A DNA stretch of 64,000 nucleotides from Coraliomargarita algicola (GCF_033878955.1 NZ_CP138858.1:3809001-3873000), one strand, 5' to 3'. Positions 8,300-19,000 are shown, numbered from the stretch's first letter. The notes: a model not told the origin generated them from the sequence alone. Made by a program: numbers and translations.

Positions 8300-9616
8300 A
8301 TGAAAGTATCTAAAGTTTTCGGTTGTGTTCTCGGTCTTCATTTCGGTGTGATCGCAGTGTTATTGGTTCAGCCCGGTTGCCGTAGTCAGCAACCGCCCAC
8401 GCGGACTTATACTCAAACATCGACTCAGGTATCGACACCTTCGCGCACTTTAGCTAGCACACCGAGTAGTGGTTCTGAGCGCACCATGGCTTATAATCAG
8501 GGGCGCACTATTAAAACCTCTGTGGAAGGTGCATCTCGTCACACTGAAGGATTGATTGTGGCGAAGCGTGTGGACTCTGAGGTTACTGGTTTGGATGCTG
8601 CCTTTAACGCTGGCTTTGATGATGGCCGTTATGCCCCCGATAGCTCGGGCAGTGAATTTGGTGAGTTCGATGATATCGCACCGATCGCACCACTCAGCAC
8701 TGGTGGTCAGACTGTCCAAGTCGCTGGCGATTCTTTTGAGACCTATACTGTGAAAAAGGGCGATAACCTTTGGTCGATCGCCAAGCGTTACAATATCTCA
8801 CTCAATGAACTTTATGCAGCCAATGGTTTGAATAAAAATTCTATTTTGAAGATCGGTCAGCAAATCCAGATTCCGGTCGAAGGGGGCACTGCGACTGTGA
8901 AAACTGTTAGCGCTGACACCTATCAGCCATCCTCTTTCAATCAGGCCAGCACGAGTTACACCGTGAAGCGTGGTGACTCCCTCTCGAAGATTGCTAGCCA
9001 ACACAACACTTCTGTGCGTGCGATCAAAGCTGCTAACAATATGACTTCAGACCTGATTCGGGTAGGGGATACGCTTATCCTGCCGGTCGAGGGGAGCAGT
9101 CGTGCTGCAGCGACGCCTGCCGCACCATCAACTTCCAGTAGCCGCAGCACGCCCGCTGTCACTTACGTGGCCACGACCAACAATGTTGCTGGTGGTCGCA
9201 CACACACGGTTAAAGCTGGAGAGTATCCCGCGACGATTGCGCGTAAATACGGTATGACCTCCGGCGAACTCTTAGCACTCAATGGCATTACAGACCCCCG
9301 CAAGTTGCAAGTTGGTCAAGTGCTTAAAGTCAGTGGATCGGGTTCGGCTAACAATGTGGACTCACGCACAGAGACGGTGGTCGCACCCACCGCTGCTGTG
9401 AATACATCTGCATCGGTTACGCGTCCGACAACTGTTTCGACTGTGCCGGCCGCACCGATTACGACATCTTCCTTTCGACCTGCGGCCAGCACGGGCCCAG
9501 TGGAGATTACTGTGATCGAAGCCGATCCTCTGGTTGAAGGGGAAGTGACTGATATTCAGTCTGACGATTTGTTCGACGGTGCAGTCGAGATCCCTGTCAT
9601 CCGCCTGGAAGAGTAA
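8300..9616 (+). CDS. Secreted triple-LysM peptidoglycan-binding protein
   Basis: About 438 residues. Three LysM modules are easy to see at ~148-192, 219-263 and 301-346, each of the form (Y/H)TVKxGDxLxxIAxxY....L...N......L..GQ..x.(I/V)PV, separated by Ser/Thr/Pro-rich linkers. The start ATG at 8300 gives a signal peptide (GLHFGVIAVLLVQPG) ending at a Cys; the PGC context is a poor lipobox, so lipoprotein status is uncertain. An earlier ATG at 8255 overlaps the murD stop. It has no catalytic domain that I can find, unlike NlpD or LysM amidases. Being between murD and ftsW suggests a wall-binding role tied to septal peptidoglycan, an inference from position. Confidence 0.85.
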   Translation: MKVSKVFGCVLGLHFGVIAVLLVQPGCRSQQPPTRTYTQTSTQVSTPSRTLASTPSSGSERTMAYNQGRTIKTSVEGASRHTEGLIVAKRVDSEVTGLDAAFNAGFDDGRYAPDSSGSEFGEFDDIAPIAPLSTGGQTVQVAGDSFETYTVKKGDNLWSIAKRYNISLNELYAANGLNKNSILKIGQQIQIPVEGGTATVKTVSADTYQPSSFNQASTSYTVKRGDSLSKIASQHNTSVRAIKAANNMTSDLIRVGDTLILPVEGSSRAAATPAAPSTSSSRSTPAVTYVATTNNVAGGRTHTVKAGEYPATIARKYGMTSGELLALNGITDPRKLQVGQVLKVSGSGSANNVDSRTETVVAPTAAVNTSASVTRPTTVSTVPAAPITTSSFRPAASTGPVEITVIEADPLVEGEVTDIQSDDLFDGAVEIPVIRLEE

Positions 9617-9661
9617 TCTTCCTCGCTGACTTCCTGGAGCTGAGAGACTTCTGTATTCATA

Positions 9662-10804
9662 ATGAGCGCCCGTACGGCTTCGCCTAATTCCTCGTGGCGT
9701 ATCCCGCCGATTGGGCTCTTTATTATCTTTATAGTCGTAGGGCTTACTTTTTTAGGCTTAGTCATACTGTTTAGTGCATCGCAATCGATGCACGATGACC
9801 CGACGGTCTTGCTGCGTAAGCAACTCATTTGGTTGGCGCTGGCCACAGTGGCTGGAGGCATTGCGATGATGGTCAATTTGGAGGCCTTGCGGCAGTATGC
9901 CTATTTACTCGCAGCTGCTTCGATCATTTTATTGGGGCTGGTGCTCGTGCCCGGTATTGGGGTGGAAGTGAATGGCGCACGTCGTTGGATGGATTTTGGT
10001 TTCATGCGCTTGCAGGTATCTGAGATTGGGAAGTTGGGGCTGCTCTTTGCGATGGCGCATTATTTGACCAGCCATCGCCGCGACTTGGGGCACTTCTTGA
10101 AGGGCTATGTGTATCCTTGTTGTCTGCTAGGTATTTTTTGTGGTTGTATCATTTTGGAGCCCGACTTTGGCACTGCGTTTCTATGTGGTGCTGTCGGAGG
10201 CTGTATGCTCTTTTTGGCAGGCGTGCACCTGAAGTATTTAATTCCAACAGCGGTGCTTGCGTTGACGGGGTTTTCGGTCGCCGTTTACTTAGATCCGGTG
10301 CGATTGCAGCGCATTACTTCTTTTTTGGATGTGGAAGGTAATCGCAGCGATAGCGCCTACCAATTGTGGCAAGGTATACTCGCATTTGGTGCGGGAGGGA
10401 TTCAGGGAGTGGGGCTCGGGGCCGGGCGCCAGCAAATGTCTTTTCTTCCCGAGGCACATACCGATTTCATCTTCGCGATTGTGGGTGAGGAGCTCGGCTT
10501 CGTATTTACCGCAGGTGTCGTAGTTCTGTTTATGACGCTTTTCTTTATCGGTATCTTACAGCTCAAGCGTGCGCCCAACTTGTATCAGGACCTACTCGTG
10601 ATGGGCGCCTTGCTGTTCATTACTTTTCAGGCTTTAATCAATATCGGGGTTGTCACTGGTTGTCTTCCGACTAAGGGTATGTCGCTTCCATTTATCTCTT
10701 ATGGTGGCTCCAATCTCGTATTTATGTTCGTCCTCACTGGTATTATTCTCAACGGCTTCCGATCCTGGGAGCTGCCAGCACTGCGTAAGCAGCGTGATCT
10801 ATGA
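9662..10804 (+). CDS. ftsW: Septal peptidoglycan polymerase FtsW (SEDS family)
   Basis: A 380-residue polytopic membrane protein of the SEDS family (FtsW/RodA/SpoVE), which polymerises lipid II at the septum together with a class B PBP. Visible signatures are VNGARRWMDFGFMRLQVSEIGKL, ILEPDFGTAFL, the loop AYQLWQGILAFGAGGIQGVGLG, PEAHTDFIFAIVGEELGF and the C-terminal SLPFISYGGSNL. About ten hydrophobic helices can be traced. Position next to murG and murC makes FtsW the better choice than RodA. The last codons overlap the murG start by 4 bp. Confidence 0.94.
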   Translation: MSARTASPNSSWRIPPIGLFIIFIVVGLTFLGLVILFSASQSMHDDPTVLLRKQLIWLALATVAGGIAMMVNLEALRQYAYLLAAASIILLGLVLVPGIGVEVNGARRWMDFGFMRLQVSEIGKLGLLFAMAHYLTSHRRDLGHFLKGYVYPCCLLGIFCGCIILEPDFGTAFLCGAVGGCMLFLAGVHLKYLIPTAVLALTGFSVAVYLDPVRLQRITSFLDVEGNRSDSAYQLWQGILAFGAGGIQGVGLGAGRQQMSFLPEAHTDFIFAIVGEELGFVFTAGVVVLFMTLFFIGILQLKRAPNLYQDLLVMGALLFITFQALINIGVVTGCLPTKGMSLPFISYGGSNLVFMFVLTGIILNGFRSWELPALRKQRDL

Positions 10805-11928
10805 GTAAAATTATTATAGCATGTGGCGGCACGGGGGGGCATCTCGCGCCAGGGATCGCGGTGGCTGAAGTGCTTCAAGAGCGCGGCCATGAGTGTTTGT
10901 TGTTGATTAGTCATAAGCAGGTTGATTCCGCGTTGGTGGAAAAATATAGCCACCTCGACTTTATCAAAACGCCCGGCCGTGCTTTTTCCGGTGGGCTAGT
11001 GCAGCGGCTCGCTTTTTTGGCGAGTCTGGTTTCCAGTTTTTTTGCCTCACGTCGTATGTTGCGTGAGCGCGATCCGGACCTGGTGCTTCTTTTCGGAGGT
11101 TTTCTTTCGTTGGGGCTCGGACTGGCCGCGCAAATTAAGGGGATTCCAGTGGCTTTGCACGAAGCCAATTGTCAACCGGGTAAGGCGGTGCGCCTGATTA
11201 AGCATCTGTCGACACGTGTCTACCTGCCCGATGGAGTGCGCCTGCGTGGGGTGCCGCCGGAGTGTATTCGCTATTTCGGTTATCCCGTGCGCAAAGAAAT
11301 CAAGCATGCGCTCAAAGCCGATGCCTGGAAGCGATTGAAGATTAAAGTGCCGAATAAACTGCTGGTGATTCTCGGCGGTAGCCAGGGGGCCACTGCGCTC
11401 AATCATTGGGTGACGCACAATTTCGAGAAATTAGCCAAAGCGGGCATTTCGGTCTATTGCGTTACGGGCCTGGGGAATAGTTCGGCCAGTACCATCCACG
11501 AGATCGGCAAGGGCGGCGTCGATGTGACTGCGACCTTGGTGCCGTTTTCCGGCCAGATGGGGGATGTGATTTCAGCGGCCGATTTAGTGGTATCCCGTGC
11601 TGGAGCGGGATCGATTGCGGAGATCATTCGTTGTCGCGCGCCCTCGATCCTGATCCCTTATCCTTATGCGGCGGATAACCATCAGCATGCCAATGCTCTG
11701 GCCCATGAACAACATGGCGCCGGTGTTCTATTGCCCCAAGATCAGCTCAATGATCTCACGGCGGAAGTCATTGAGCTCATGTTTAACGATTGGCTATTGG
11801 GCAAATTTAAGTCCAACCTGGAGCGCTTGGATCGCTTTGAATCCAGTGAGCGCATCGCCGACGATTTGATCGCTTTGTGTGATGCGCGCAGCATCGCCAA
11901 TGCCCAAAAACTGGAGCGCGTCACGTGA
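10801..11928 (+). CDS. murG: UDP-GlcNAc:lipid I N-acetylglucosaminyltransferase MurG
   Basis: MurG converts lipid I to lipid II on the cytoplasmic face of the membrane. The 375-residue product is a GT-B glycosyltransferase (GT28): N-terminal IACGGTGGHLAPGIAVAEVL, the acceptor-side ALHEANCQPGKA, interdomain VILGGSQGATALN, and the C-terminal UDP-sugar site SRAGAGSIAEI followed by PYPYAADNHQHANA. Starts with ATGA overlapping the ftsW stop and ends with ATGA overlap to murC-murB, so it is translationally coupled on both sides. Confidence 0.95.
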   Translation: MSKIIIACGGTGGHLAPGIAVAEVLQERGHECLLLISHKQVDSALVEKYSHLDFIKTPGRAFSGGLVQRLAFLASLVSSFFASRRMLRERDPDLVLLFGGFLSLGLGLAAQIKGIPVALHEANCQPGKAVRLIKHLSTRVYLPDGVRLRGVPPECIRYFGYPVRKEIKHALKADAWKRLKIKVPNKLLVILGGSQGATALNHWVTHNFEKLAKAGISVYCVTGLGNSSASTIHEIGKGGVDVTATLVPFSGQMGDVISAADLVVSRAGAGSIAEIIRCRAPSILIPYPYAADNHQHANALAHEQHGAGVLLPQDQLNDLTAEVIELMFNDWLLGKFKSNLERLDRFESSERIADDLIALCDARSIANAQKLERVT

Positions 11929-14159
11929 TGGACTCGAAGCACGATTATTTATTCATCGGCGCAGGCGGGATGGGTATGGCACCGCTTGCATGCTGGATGT
12001 CACAGGCAGGCTATTCCGTATGTGGCTACGACGCGCATCTGCAAGAGCGCGTGCGCCACTGGTTGGTAAACGCGGGCGTGACGCTTGAAGATTTTATTTT
12101 TCCCGAGCAGATCACCTGCTTCAGCACTGTCGTGTATTCCAGTGCAGTCAAACAATCGCATCCGCTATTATTGGCCGCTCGCGAAGCCGGCCTGCGCTGT
12201 TTGCGGCGCGGTGAAATGCTCGCCGAAGTCGCACGGCACAAGCGCTTTGTCGCGGTTGCCGGAAGTCATGGTAAGACCACAACTTCCGGTATGATTGCAC
12301 ATGGCCTGCGGCGGGCTGGAATTCAGGCAGACTACATTTTGGGTGGACTTTCGGCGGATGCGAGTATGCCTCCGGCTCACTATTGCGCGAGTGACTGGCT
12401 GGTGGCCGAAGTGGATGAGAGCGATGGCACCATTGATGGTTTCGCGCCGGCGGTGACTCTGGTGCTGAATGTAGATTGGGACCATGCCGATCGCTATGGT
12501 GATGCGGGTAAACTTGACGAGGCCTTTACCGGGCTGCTCAGTCGCACCGCGGAAACGATCTTGCTGCCACAAAACTTGCATTTGCAGCCGAGTGGGGGAG
12601 CGGTTGTGCAGCGCTTCGATGGTGCCGCGCAACGAGTGCATTTACAGTCTCCACCGCGGGGACGTTTTAATCAGAGTAATGGCGATGCCGCAGCCGCAGT
12701 GTTGGCTCTGTTTGAGCAAAGCTTACCCAGCGATACGCTCTCTTCTTTTCCAGGCATGGCGCGGCGTCAATCGATTCTGCATCGCGACCAGCAACTGACG
12801 ATCGTCGAAGACTACGCGCATCATCCGACTGAGGTCGACGCATTGATCGAGTGCCTGCGCAGTAATGAGCCAGAAAAGCGATTGGTCGTGGTATTTCAGC
12901 CGCATCGCTATTCCAGAACGCGCCAGTTTAAGGCGGCCTTTGCGGAATCACTGCAGGCGGCCGATGCTGTTAACCTTTTGCCCGTCTATGCCGCCCACGA
13001 GCCTGTTTTGGCAGGTGGTGAAACTGTGGATTTGGCCAATGCCTTTGTCGGTGACACTCCAACAGTGCTGTCGATGGCATTGGACGGCGTGCAGGCGTTG
13101 GCAGCTGCTATCGGAGAGGTTCCCACGCAATTGGCCTTCGTCGGCGCGGGGGATATCGAAGAATTTGCCGGTGCATTTACGAGTTGGATACGGGCGCAAG
13201 CGGCATCAGAGCTGCCGCGTACAGATGCCGCGTTTGTGGATTACCTGCGTGCGCGGCTTTCGCCAGATTGTCGTTTAAAATGCCGCGAAGCACTCGCAAA
13301 CAAAACCACGATTCGCATCGGTGGTGCGGCTCGTTTCTATGCGGAGCCGGCTAATTTGAGTGACTTACGTGTGTTATTGCGCAGTGCTGCGCTTTTTCAG
13401 ATCAAAACTTTTTGTATTGGTCGTGGTTCGAACTTACTGGTGTCTGATGCCGGGTTCGATGGTTTGGTCATTCGTTTTTCGGCAGCCGCGTGGCGTCGTG
13501 TCGAAACTCTGGGGCCAGGGCGTATTTGGGCGGCAGCCGGCGGGCGCTTGAAAGAGATCTGCGGGTTTGCTGCAAAAAACGGCTTGGGCGGTTTTGAGTT
13601 TCTAGAAGGCATTCCCGGTGCAGTCGGTGGTGCCTTGCGCATGAATGCGGGAGCCATGGGAAGTTGGATGTTTGATGTCGTCGAGCGTGTGCAGTTCATC
13701 GATGAGCAGGGTCAATATCAGGATTTACCTAAGTCCGCCTTTCACTTTGGCTATCGCAAGGTGGAAGAGATCAGTCGTGGAATCGCGCTGGGAGCGGTGC
13801 TCTGCAGTGTGGATGCCGATACCGAGGACTCGATTCGCACGCGTATCGACGGCTACTCCAGCTCACGTAAAGAAAGCCAGCCACGTGGTGCCAGTGCGGG
13901 CTGTATTTTTAAAAATCCTGAGGGTAATTATGCCGGTAAACTGATCGACGAGCACGGGATCAAGGGGCTGCGAGTCGGTGGGGCCGAAGTCTCCGAAGTG
14001 CATGGCAATTTCATCGTCAACCACGGAGGGGCCTCTGCGGAGGATGTGATCGAACTGGTGCGTCAAATCCGTGCAAAGGTAAAAGCACAATCCGGCTATA
14101 TTTTAGAACCCGAGGTCTTGCTAGTTGGTCAATCTTGGGATGAAGTTTTGAGCGAATGA
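11925..14159 (+). CDS. murCB: Fused MurC ligase - MurB reductase
   Basis: A 744-residue fusion of two cytoplasmic peptidoglycan enzymes. Residues 1 to ~435 are MurC (UDP-MurNAc--L-Ala ligase): FIGAGGMGMAPLA at the start, P-loop GSHGKTTT (113-120), EVDESDGT, DWDHADRYG and VVFQPHRYSRT. Residues ~440-744 are MurB (UDP-MurNAc dehydrogenase, FAD): NKTTIRIGGAARF, IGRGSNLLVSDAGF, GIPGAVGGALRMNAGA, and a C-terminal FKNPEGNYAGKLID plus EVSEVHGNFIVN. The usual proton-donor Ser before FKNP is a Cys here (Cys660 in SAGCIFKNP). The fusion skips a step in between only in the sense that MurB makes the MurC substrate, so channelling is plausible. It overlaps murG and ddl by 4 bp each. Confidence 0.95.
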   Translation: MMDSKHDYLFIGAGGMGMAPLACWMSQAGYSVCGYDAHLQERVRHWLVNAGVTLEDFIFPEQITCFSTVVYSSAVKQSHPLLLAAREAGLRCLRRGEMLAEVARHKRFVAVAGSHGKTTTSGMIAHGLRRAGIQADYILGGLSADASMPPAHYCASDWLVAEVDESDGTIDGFAPAVTLVLNVDWDHADRYGDAGKLDEAFTGLLSRTAETILLPQNLHLQPSGGAVVQRFDGAAQRVHLQSPPRGRFNQSNGDAAAAVLALFEQSLPSDTLSSFPGMARRQSILHRDQQLTIVEDYAHHPTEVDALIECLRSNEPEKRLVVVFQPHRYSRTRQFKAAFAESLQAADAVNLLPVYAAHEPVLAGGETVDLANAFVGDTPTVLSMALDGVQALAAAIGEVPTQLAFVGAGDIEEFAGAFTSWIRAQAASELPRTDAAFVDYLRARLSPDCRLKCREALANKTTIRIGGAARFYAEPANLSDLRVLLRSAALFQIKTFCIGRGSNLLVSDAGFDGLVIRFSAAAWRRVETLGPGRIWAAAGGRLKEICGFAAKNGLGGFEFLEGIPGAVGGALRMNAGAMGSWMFDVVERVQFIDEQGQYQDLPKSAFHFGYRKVEEISRGIALGAVLCSVDADTEDSIRTRIDGYSSSRKESQPRGASAGCIFKNPEGNYAGKLIDEHGIKGLRVGGAEVSEVHGNFIVNHGGASAEDVIELVRQIRAKVKAQSGYILEPEVLLVGQSWDEVLSE

Positions 14160-15082
14160 TTCCAAGTCCAACAGTTATCGTCCTCTATGGCGGCGTCGGT
14201 TCCGAACGCGAAGTTTCGCTGCGAAGTGGCGAAGCGGTTGCGCAGGCGCTGCGCGCGCGCTTTGCTGTGGAGGCATGGGTGCTGGATCAAGAGTCTCTGC
14301 CGGCAGCCTTGCGACCGGATGCGCACATCGTGTTTCCCGCACTGCATGGGAGTTTTGGCGAGGACGGGCAATTGCAAGCCCTGTTGGAATCTGCGGGTAT
14401 TCACTACTGCGGTAGCGATGCCGCGGCCAGTCGCCTGTGCATGGATAAAGCCGCCACCAAAGCCATCGCACGCGAGCGGCGTATTGCGGTGCCTGAGGCG
14501 ATGTGTTTCGACGGCGCGCAAGCTCCCTTGGCAGACACCGTGATCGAGCAGCTCGGTGCTTCGCTGGTGATCAAGCCTGCGGATCAGGGCAGTAGCGTCG
14601 GTCTTCATTTTACCGAGCACCGTTCGGCGCTCGGCCTCACGCTTTCTGGCATCCGCTCGGGCAATTGGCTGATCGAGCAGCGCATTCGCGGACGCGAACT
14701 CACCGTGGGCGTGCTGCACGGAGCAGCCATGGGAATTGTCGAAATCGTTAGTCAGAGTGGGGTGTATGATTATCAGGCGAAGTATACGCCTGGCTCCACG
14801 GAGTATCATTTCCCTGCCGATCTCGAGGCTGCGGTGGAGGCCAAGATCAAAGATCATGCCGAGCAACTCTTCGATGCCTGTGGTTGTCGTGACTTTGCCC
14901 GAATTGATTTTTTATTGGACGGCGCACGTCCTTACTTTCTAGAGATCAACACCTTGCCTGGGCTAACCGCTACCAGTTTACTCCCCAAGAGCGCTTCTTG
15001 TGTCGGTTACGACTTTGAACAACTCGCAGCGGAACTGGTCGCGCCAGCGATTGCACGTTTTCAATCGGGAGGTGAAGTATGA
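14156..15082 (+). CDS. ddl: D-alanine--D-alanine ligase
   Basis: Ddl joins two D-alanines with ATP for the stem pentapeptide; cytoplasmic ATP-grasp enzyme. The 308-residue protein shows LYGGVGSEREVSLRSG, FPALHGSFGEDGQLQ, the ATP-grasp lysine segment VIKPADQGSSVGLHF, and the metal-binding end FARIDFLLDGARPYFLEINTLPGLT. Length and motif order are standard for the short (DdlB-like) form. It overlaps murC-murB by ATGA and ftsQ by 4 bp. The order murC-ddl-ftsQ is the normal dcw order. Confidence 0.95.
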   Translation: MIPSPTVIVLYGGVGSEREVSLRSGEAVAQALRARFAVEAWVLDQESLPAALRPDAHIVFPALHGSFGEDGQLQALLESAGIHYCGSDAAASRLCMDKAATKAIARERRIAVPEAMCFDGAQAPLADTVIEQLGASLVIKPADQGSSVGLHFTEHRSALGLTLSGIRSGNWLIEQRIRGRELTVGVLHGAAMGIVEIVSQSGVYDYQAKYTPGSTEYHFPADLEAAVEAKIKDHAEQLFDACGCRDFARIDFLLDGARPYFLEINTLPGLTATSLLPKSASCVGYDFEQLAAELVAPAIARFQSGGEV

Positions 15083-16017
15083 TCGGCGATGGCAGGCACA
15101 AAGGCAGCACTTCGGCCAGCGGTCAGCAGAGCTGGCGTTCACTCGCCGGGGCGCAACGCAGTACGCGCATAAAGTCGCCGCAGGCCCGTAAGAGGCGTCA
15201 AACGCAGCTCTTAAAATTGTTCTCTGCCCTTTTTCTGTTCTTCCTGCTGGTAGGTTTGGTGATGTGGGCGGTCATCGCATTTAAGAATCGCAAAGAGCCA
15301 ATTCAGATTACCACGCCCTCCAAGCCCGTGGAAAAAGTGCTTTTCGATACCAATGGGGTGCTACCTTCCTCATGGTTGGGCACAGTCATTGAATTGCGAC
15401 GGGATACCACCATGATGGAGATCGATATCTACACCATGAAGCAGCAACTCGAGGCGCATGGTCAGGTGAAGTCAGCCTCGGTTGAGCGACAGTTTCCCAA
15501 TGCGCTAAAGATCGAGATCAAAGAGCATGAGCCAGTCATGCGTATGCGGGTCGTCGGCAGTCAAGGCGAGCCTGAGTTACGCATCGTTTCGCGAGACGGC
15601 ACCATCTACAAGGGAGTCGGATATCCCAAGGCCACGTTGAGTAAGCTACCTTACGTTGTTCCCTATCGACATCCGGAAGGCGGCTTTAAGCCCTTGCGAG
15701 GTATTGATAAAGTGGCCGACTTATTAGAAGTGGCGCGTCGCACGCAGCCCAATTTTTATAAGACTTGGCAATTGGTCTCCTTAGAGCACTACTCTGGCGA
15801 CTCCGAAATGCCAGGCCAAGTGATCGAGGTGCGCACCCCCATGGTGCCCCGGCTAATTTTCGGGTTTAACACTAGCTTCGAACAACAGCTCGACCGACTG
15901 TCTGTCATTCTAAATTATGTCCAAAGCCGTGGTAATCCTGGTCTCAAGCGCATTGACCTCTCCCTACAAGGCTCCGCGGCGGTGCAGTTTGTGAGTGGAC
16001 GTATCAGGACCTTCTAG
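15079..16017 (+). CDS. ftsQ: Cell division protein FtsQ/DivIB-like
   Basis: A 312-residue bitopic membrane protein. A basic cytoplasmic N-terminus (to ~45) is followed by one transmembrane helix (LLKLFSALFLFFLLVGLVMW) and a periplasmic part with a POTRA-like FtsQ domain: MEIDIYTMKQQLEAHGQVKSASVERQFPN..LKIEIKEHEPVMRM at roughly 115-155, then the FtsQ C-terminal region. FtsQ bridges early and late divisome proteins (FtsB/FtsL). Sequence conservation in this family is low, so the call rests on the POTRA motif plus position right after ddl. It is the last gene of the run: no ftsA or ftsZ follows; the next gene is on the opposite strand. Confidence 0.88.
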   Translation: MIGDGRHKGSTSASGQQSWRSLAGAQRSTRIKSPQARKRRQTQLLKLFSALFLFFLLVGLVMWAVIAFKNRKEPIQITTPSKPVEKVLFDTNGVLPSSWLGTVIELRRDTTMMEIDIYTMKQQLEAHGQVKSASVERQFPNALKIEIKEHEPVMRMRVVGSQGEPELRIVSRDGTIYKGVGYPKATLSKLPYVVPYRHPEGGFKPLRGIDKVADLLEVARRTQPNFYKTWQLVSLEHYSGDSEMPGQVIEVRTPMVPRLIFGFNTSFEQQLDRLSVILNYVQSRGNPGLKRIDLSLQGSAAVQFVSGRIRTF

Positions 16018-16054
16018 CATCCATGGCGGGGCAGAGCGGGGCTGATGGTCATGC

Positions 16055-19000
16055 TCACTGGGAGCTGAAGCTTGCCTCATCTTTGTCGTTCGCGAGTGTC
16101 CACGATAGCTGGGTTTGCCAGCTGGCGCCGGCTGCTATTTTGAGGCCTGGCCGTGTTTTAAGTTCTACATTGTAGCTGCCCTGTCCGAACCAGACGCGTG
16201 GTTGAGCCCAGGCGCTTGCATCGAGTGTCTGTTCTAGGCTTAGCTTCGACACTAAGTCTAGCGCGGCCCACCAATTTGCAGTCAAGTCGCCCGTCTTGTG
16301 ATGGCCGAGTCCGCTCCAGAAAGGAAGGCGTTCCACTCCTTGGCTGAGCGGGAAAAACAACACATCGGTCACGGACTCACCGGCGCCGCCTACAGTGTAT
16401 TCGGGATGGATTTCGACTTTGAATTCACTGTCTGTGCTGCCTACATTCGCGAGTTTGATCGTGTGGTCCAAGGTGGAGCCATTCAGTTTCCATTCTTGCG
16501 TGATGTTAAGGCTGCCCACGCTTGCTTGGACGATGAGTTGCTCGTCCTTGAATTCGACGAGTTGCATGGGGGCGTTTTTCAGTTTGCCGTTGAACGTGCT
16601 CCAGATCCCGTAGGCAAAGGGGATGCTGGGCAAGTTGGGCATCATGGAGTAGTCCATGTTGATTTGATTGCTGAGTGTATGATTGTCGATGAGCTCCAAG
16701 ACACGAGCTCCGCGGGCGACATCGATGCTGACGGTGATGTCCTCATTGCTTAGGATGCAGACTGGCTCCTCCATATCAGGGAACTGTACCTGCGCTCCCT
16801 TGCCTTGTAAGCGGCGCAGATAGAAGGGGTATTCTTTGGATGTGGATAGGCCGTTGATTTGTTGAACAATCTGTATTTTGAGTTTTTGCAAGGGGGCATT
16901 GAGCTGATCGAGCGCAATATCGATGCTGAACTCTTTTTGGCTATCATTGATGGTCATATGGTCGTCGAGAATGACCCCTGCACTTGGCTCGCTGACGATG
17001 ACACGAATGTCCTTTGCAGTGCTGATTTTTCCATCCAGTTGAAGGGGGAGTTTGAATGAGCTCTGCGCTTGGTTGACGATTTGGCGTTGGGCCGCCGGGC
17101 GTAGTGTCCAATCGCTCTGTGACTGAATGATTTGAGCCTTTTCGGAGCCGACGAACTCCAGCGCCTGCTCGGCGCTCAAATAGATGGGCGAAGATCCGTA
17201 GGGCGCGGTGATCAGTCCTTCCTTGCTGGGGATCAGTGTCAATTGCTCGCCCAGTAGGGTTGTCAGGGTGACTTCGCTGGCAGCGGTCTTGAAACTGGCT
17301 ACTTTGTCGGTGGTGCCATCCCAGAGGACGATCGTTTGCATTTCGGACTCACGGTGCTGAAAGCTGTATCCGATCGATGGCATTTCCAATCCTCCCAGTG
17401 GCTGTTCATAGACAGCATCGCCCAGAGTGTCCATGAGGGTTTTTACAGCGAAGAAAGCTGGTTTCTTTTGTAGGTCGTAGTCGATTAGCCCGAAGGTATG
17501 CTCGGTGAAGTTTAGATCATTGCCTTCGTCGAAGAAGGAGTAAAGGAAGACGCGCTTGAACCCGAGCACGTGGTGGATGATTAAGCCGCGCACCAAGTAG
17601 TCGGCTTTGACTAGAGGCGAGATCGGACCGGATGGATTGTTGGCGGGTGCTTCGCTATAGCCGAATTCGGTGGAGATCATCGGTTTGCCCCAGTCGCCGT
17701 GCTTTTTCATGACCTCTCGAATCTTGCGCATATTATCATACATGGCTTCCGGTGCGCCCAGCGGGTAGCCTTCGGGCTGTTGGTGGCCGCCGGCGATTTT
17801 GCAATAAGAGTGTAGGTCGAGGACGTCGAAATAGTCCTTGCCGCCGAGTTCGTAAAACTTGTCCAGCCACTCGATCGAATGGTCTTCCAGGCCGCTGGAA
17901 GGGGCGCAAATTACGGCATCTGGAATTAGCTCATCGCGCTTTTGGCTCACTTTCTTGAGCGAGTCGACATAATGCTGGATCGGTCTTGTCTTTAAGTCGG
18001 GCTCATTGCCTGGGCCGGAATAGGCATAGATTCCTAGCTTCCCGCCTGTTTCCATGTTGTTGCCATGTGGGTAGGTGTAGACTCCGATGCCTTTTTGGTA
18101 GAATTTCTGCACAATTTTCGGACTGCACTCCCACCAGCGAATTTGTGAGATGCCGGTTTCGGCGAGCAGATCCAAGGCAACGGTTTCATAAGCGACATGA
18201 TCGCGTTGTTCGTTTTTTTGACGATTACCACCACCGCCCCAGAAGTGATTGATGGCAACCATGTCAGAGAAGGTGTCCATCGCCAGAGGTTGGGGCATTT
18301 GGCAGGCTTGTGATTTTACTTTTGGATTTTCGCCGGCATCAAATACGGCATTAACCGCGAAGTAGTAGTTTTGATTGGGCGTGAGTGGGTAGAGCGTAGT
18401 CCCGTCTTCCTTGCCGCTGACTTTCTTTAATAATTCGACGCCGGGGTCTCCAGGGGAACTAAAGGAGCTGGAGCTGGTGTAGATTTTCCAGCTTTGTACG
18501 TCCGGGGTGAGCTTTTTGAATGCGCTCCAGTCTAGCTTGGCGACACCAGCTTGAATCTTTTCGATCGTGAATTCGACCTCGGGCCGGTCAGTGGCATTTA
18601 GGTAGGTCTGTCCTTCCTCGGGTTGGCTGCCCCATACTGCGATTTCTGATATTTGCTGCTGTCGAGCACTTTTGACCCGGGCGATGCGCATTTGCATGTG
18701 CTGCGCCAGTACGGGCTCGTCTAGGCGCAGGGGGATTTTGACAAAATTCTTGGATTCGTGGGGCACCGCTGGCATCGCGCTACGTTGGTGTGGAATGTAG
18801 TTTATCCCATCCTCACTGAAGAGGATTTCTACAAAATCGGAGTCGCGCGTCTTTTCATGCACCGCCCAGACGTCGACAGCTTGAATCAAATACGGTTGTT
18901 CAAAGCTCAGGTTTAAGCTCACCCAGTGTCCGCTATTCCACTTCGTGAAGGCGATGCTTTTCCAGTTGCTACCAGTATTTCCATCGAAGAGCACTTTAGC

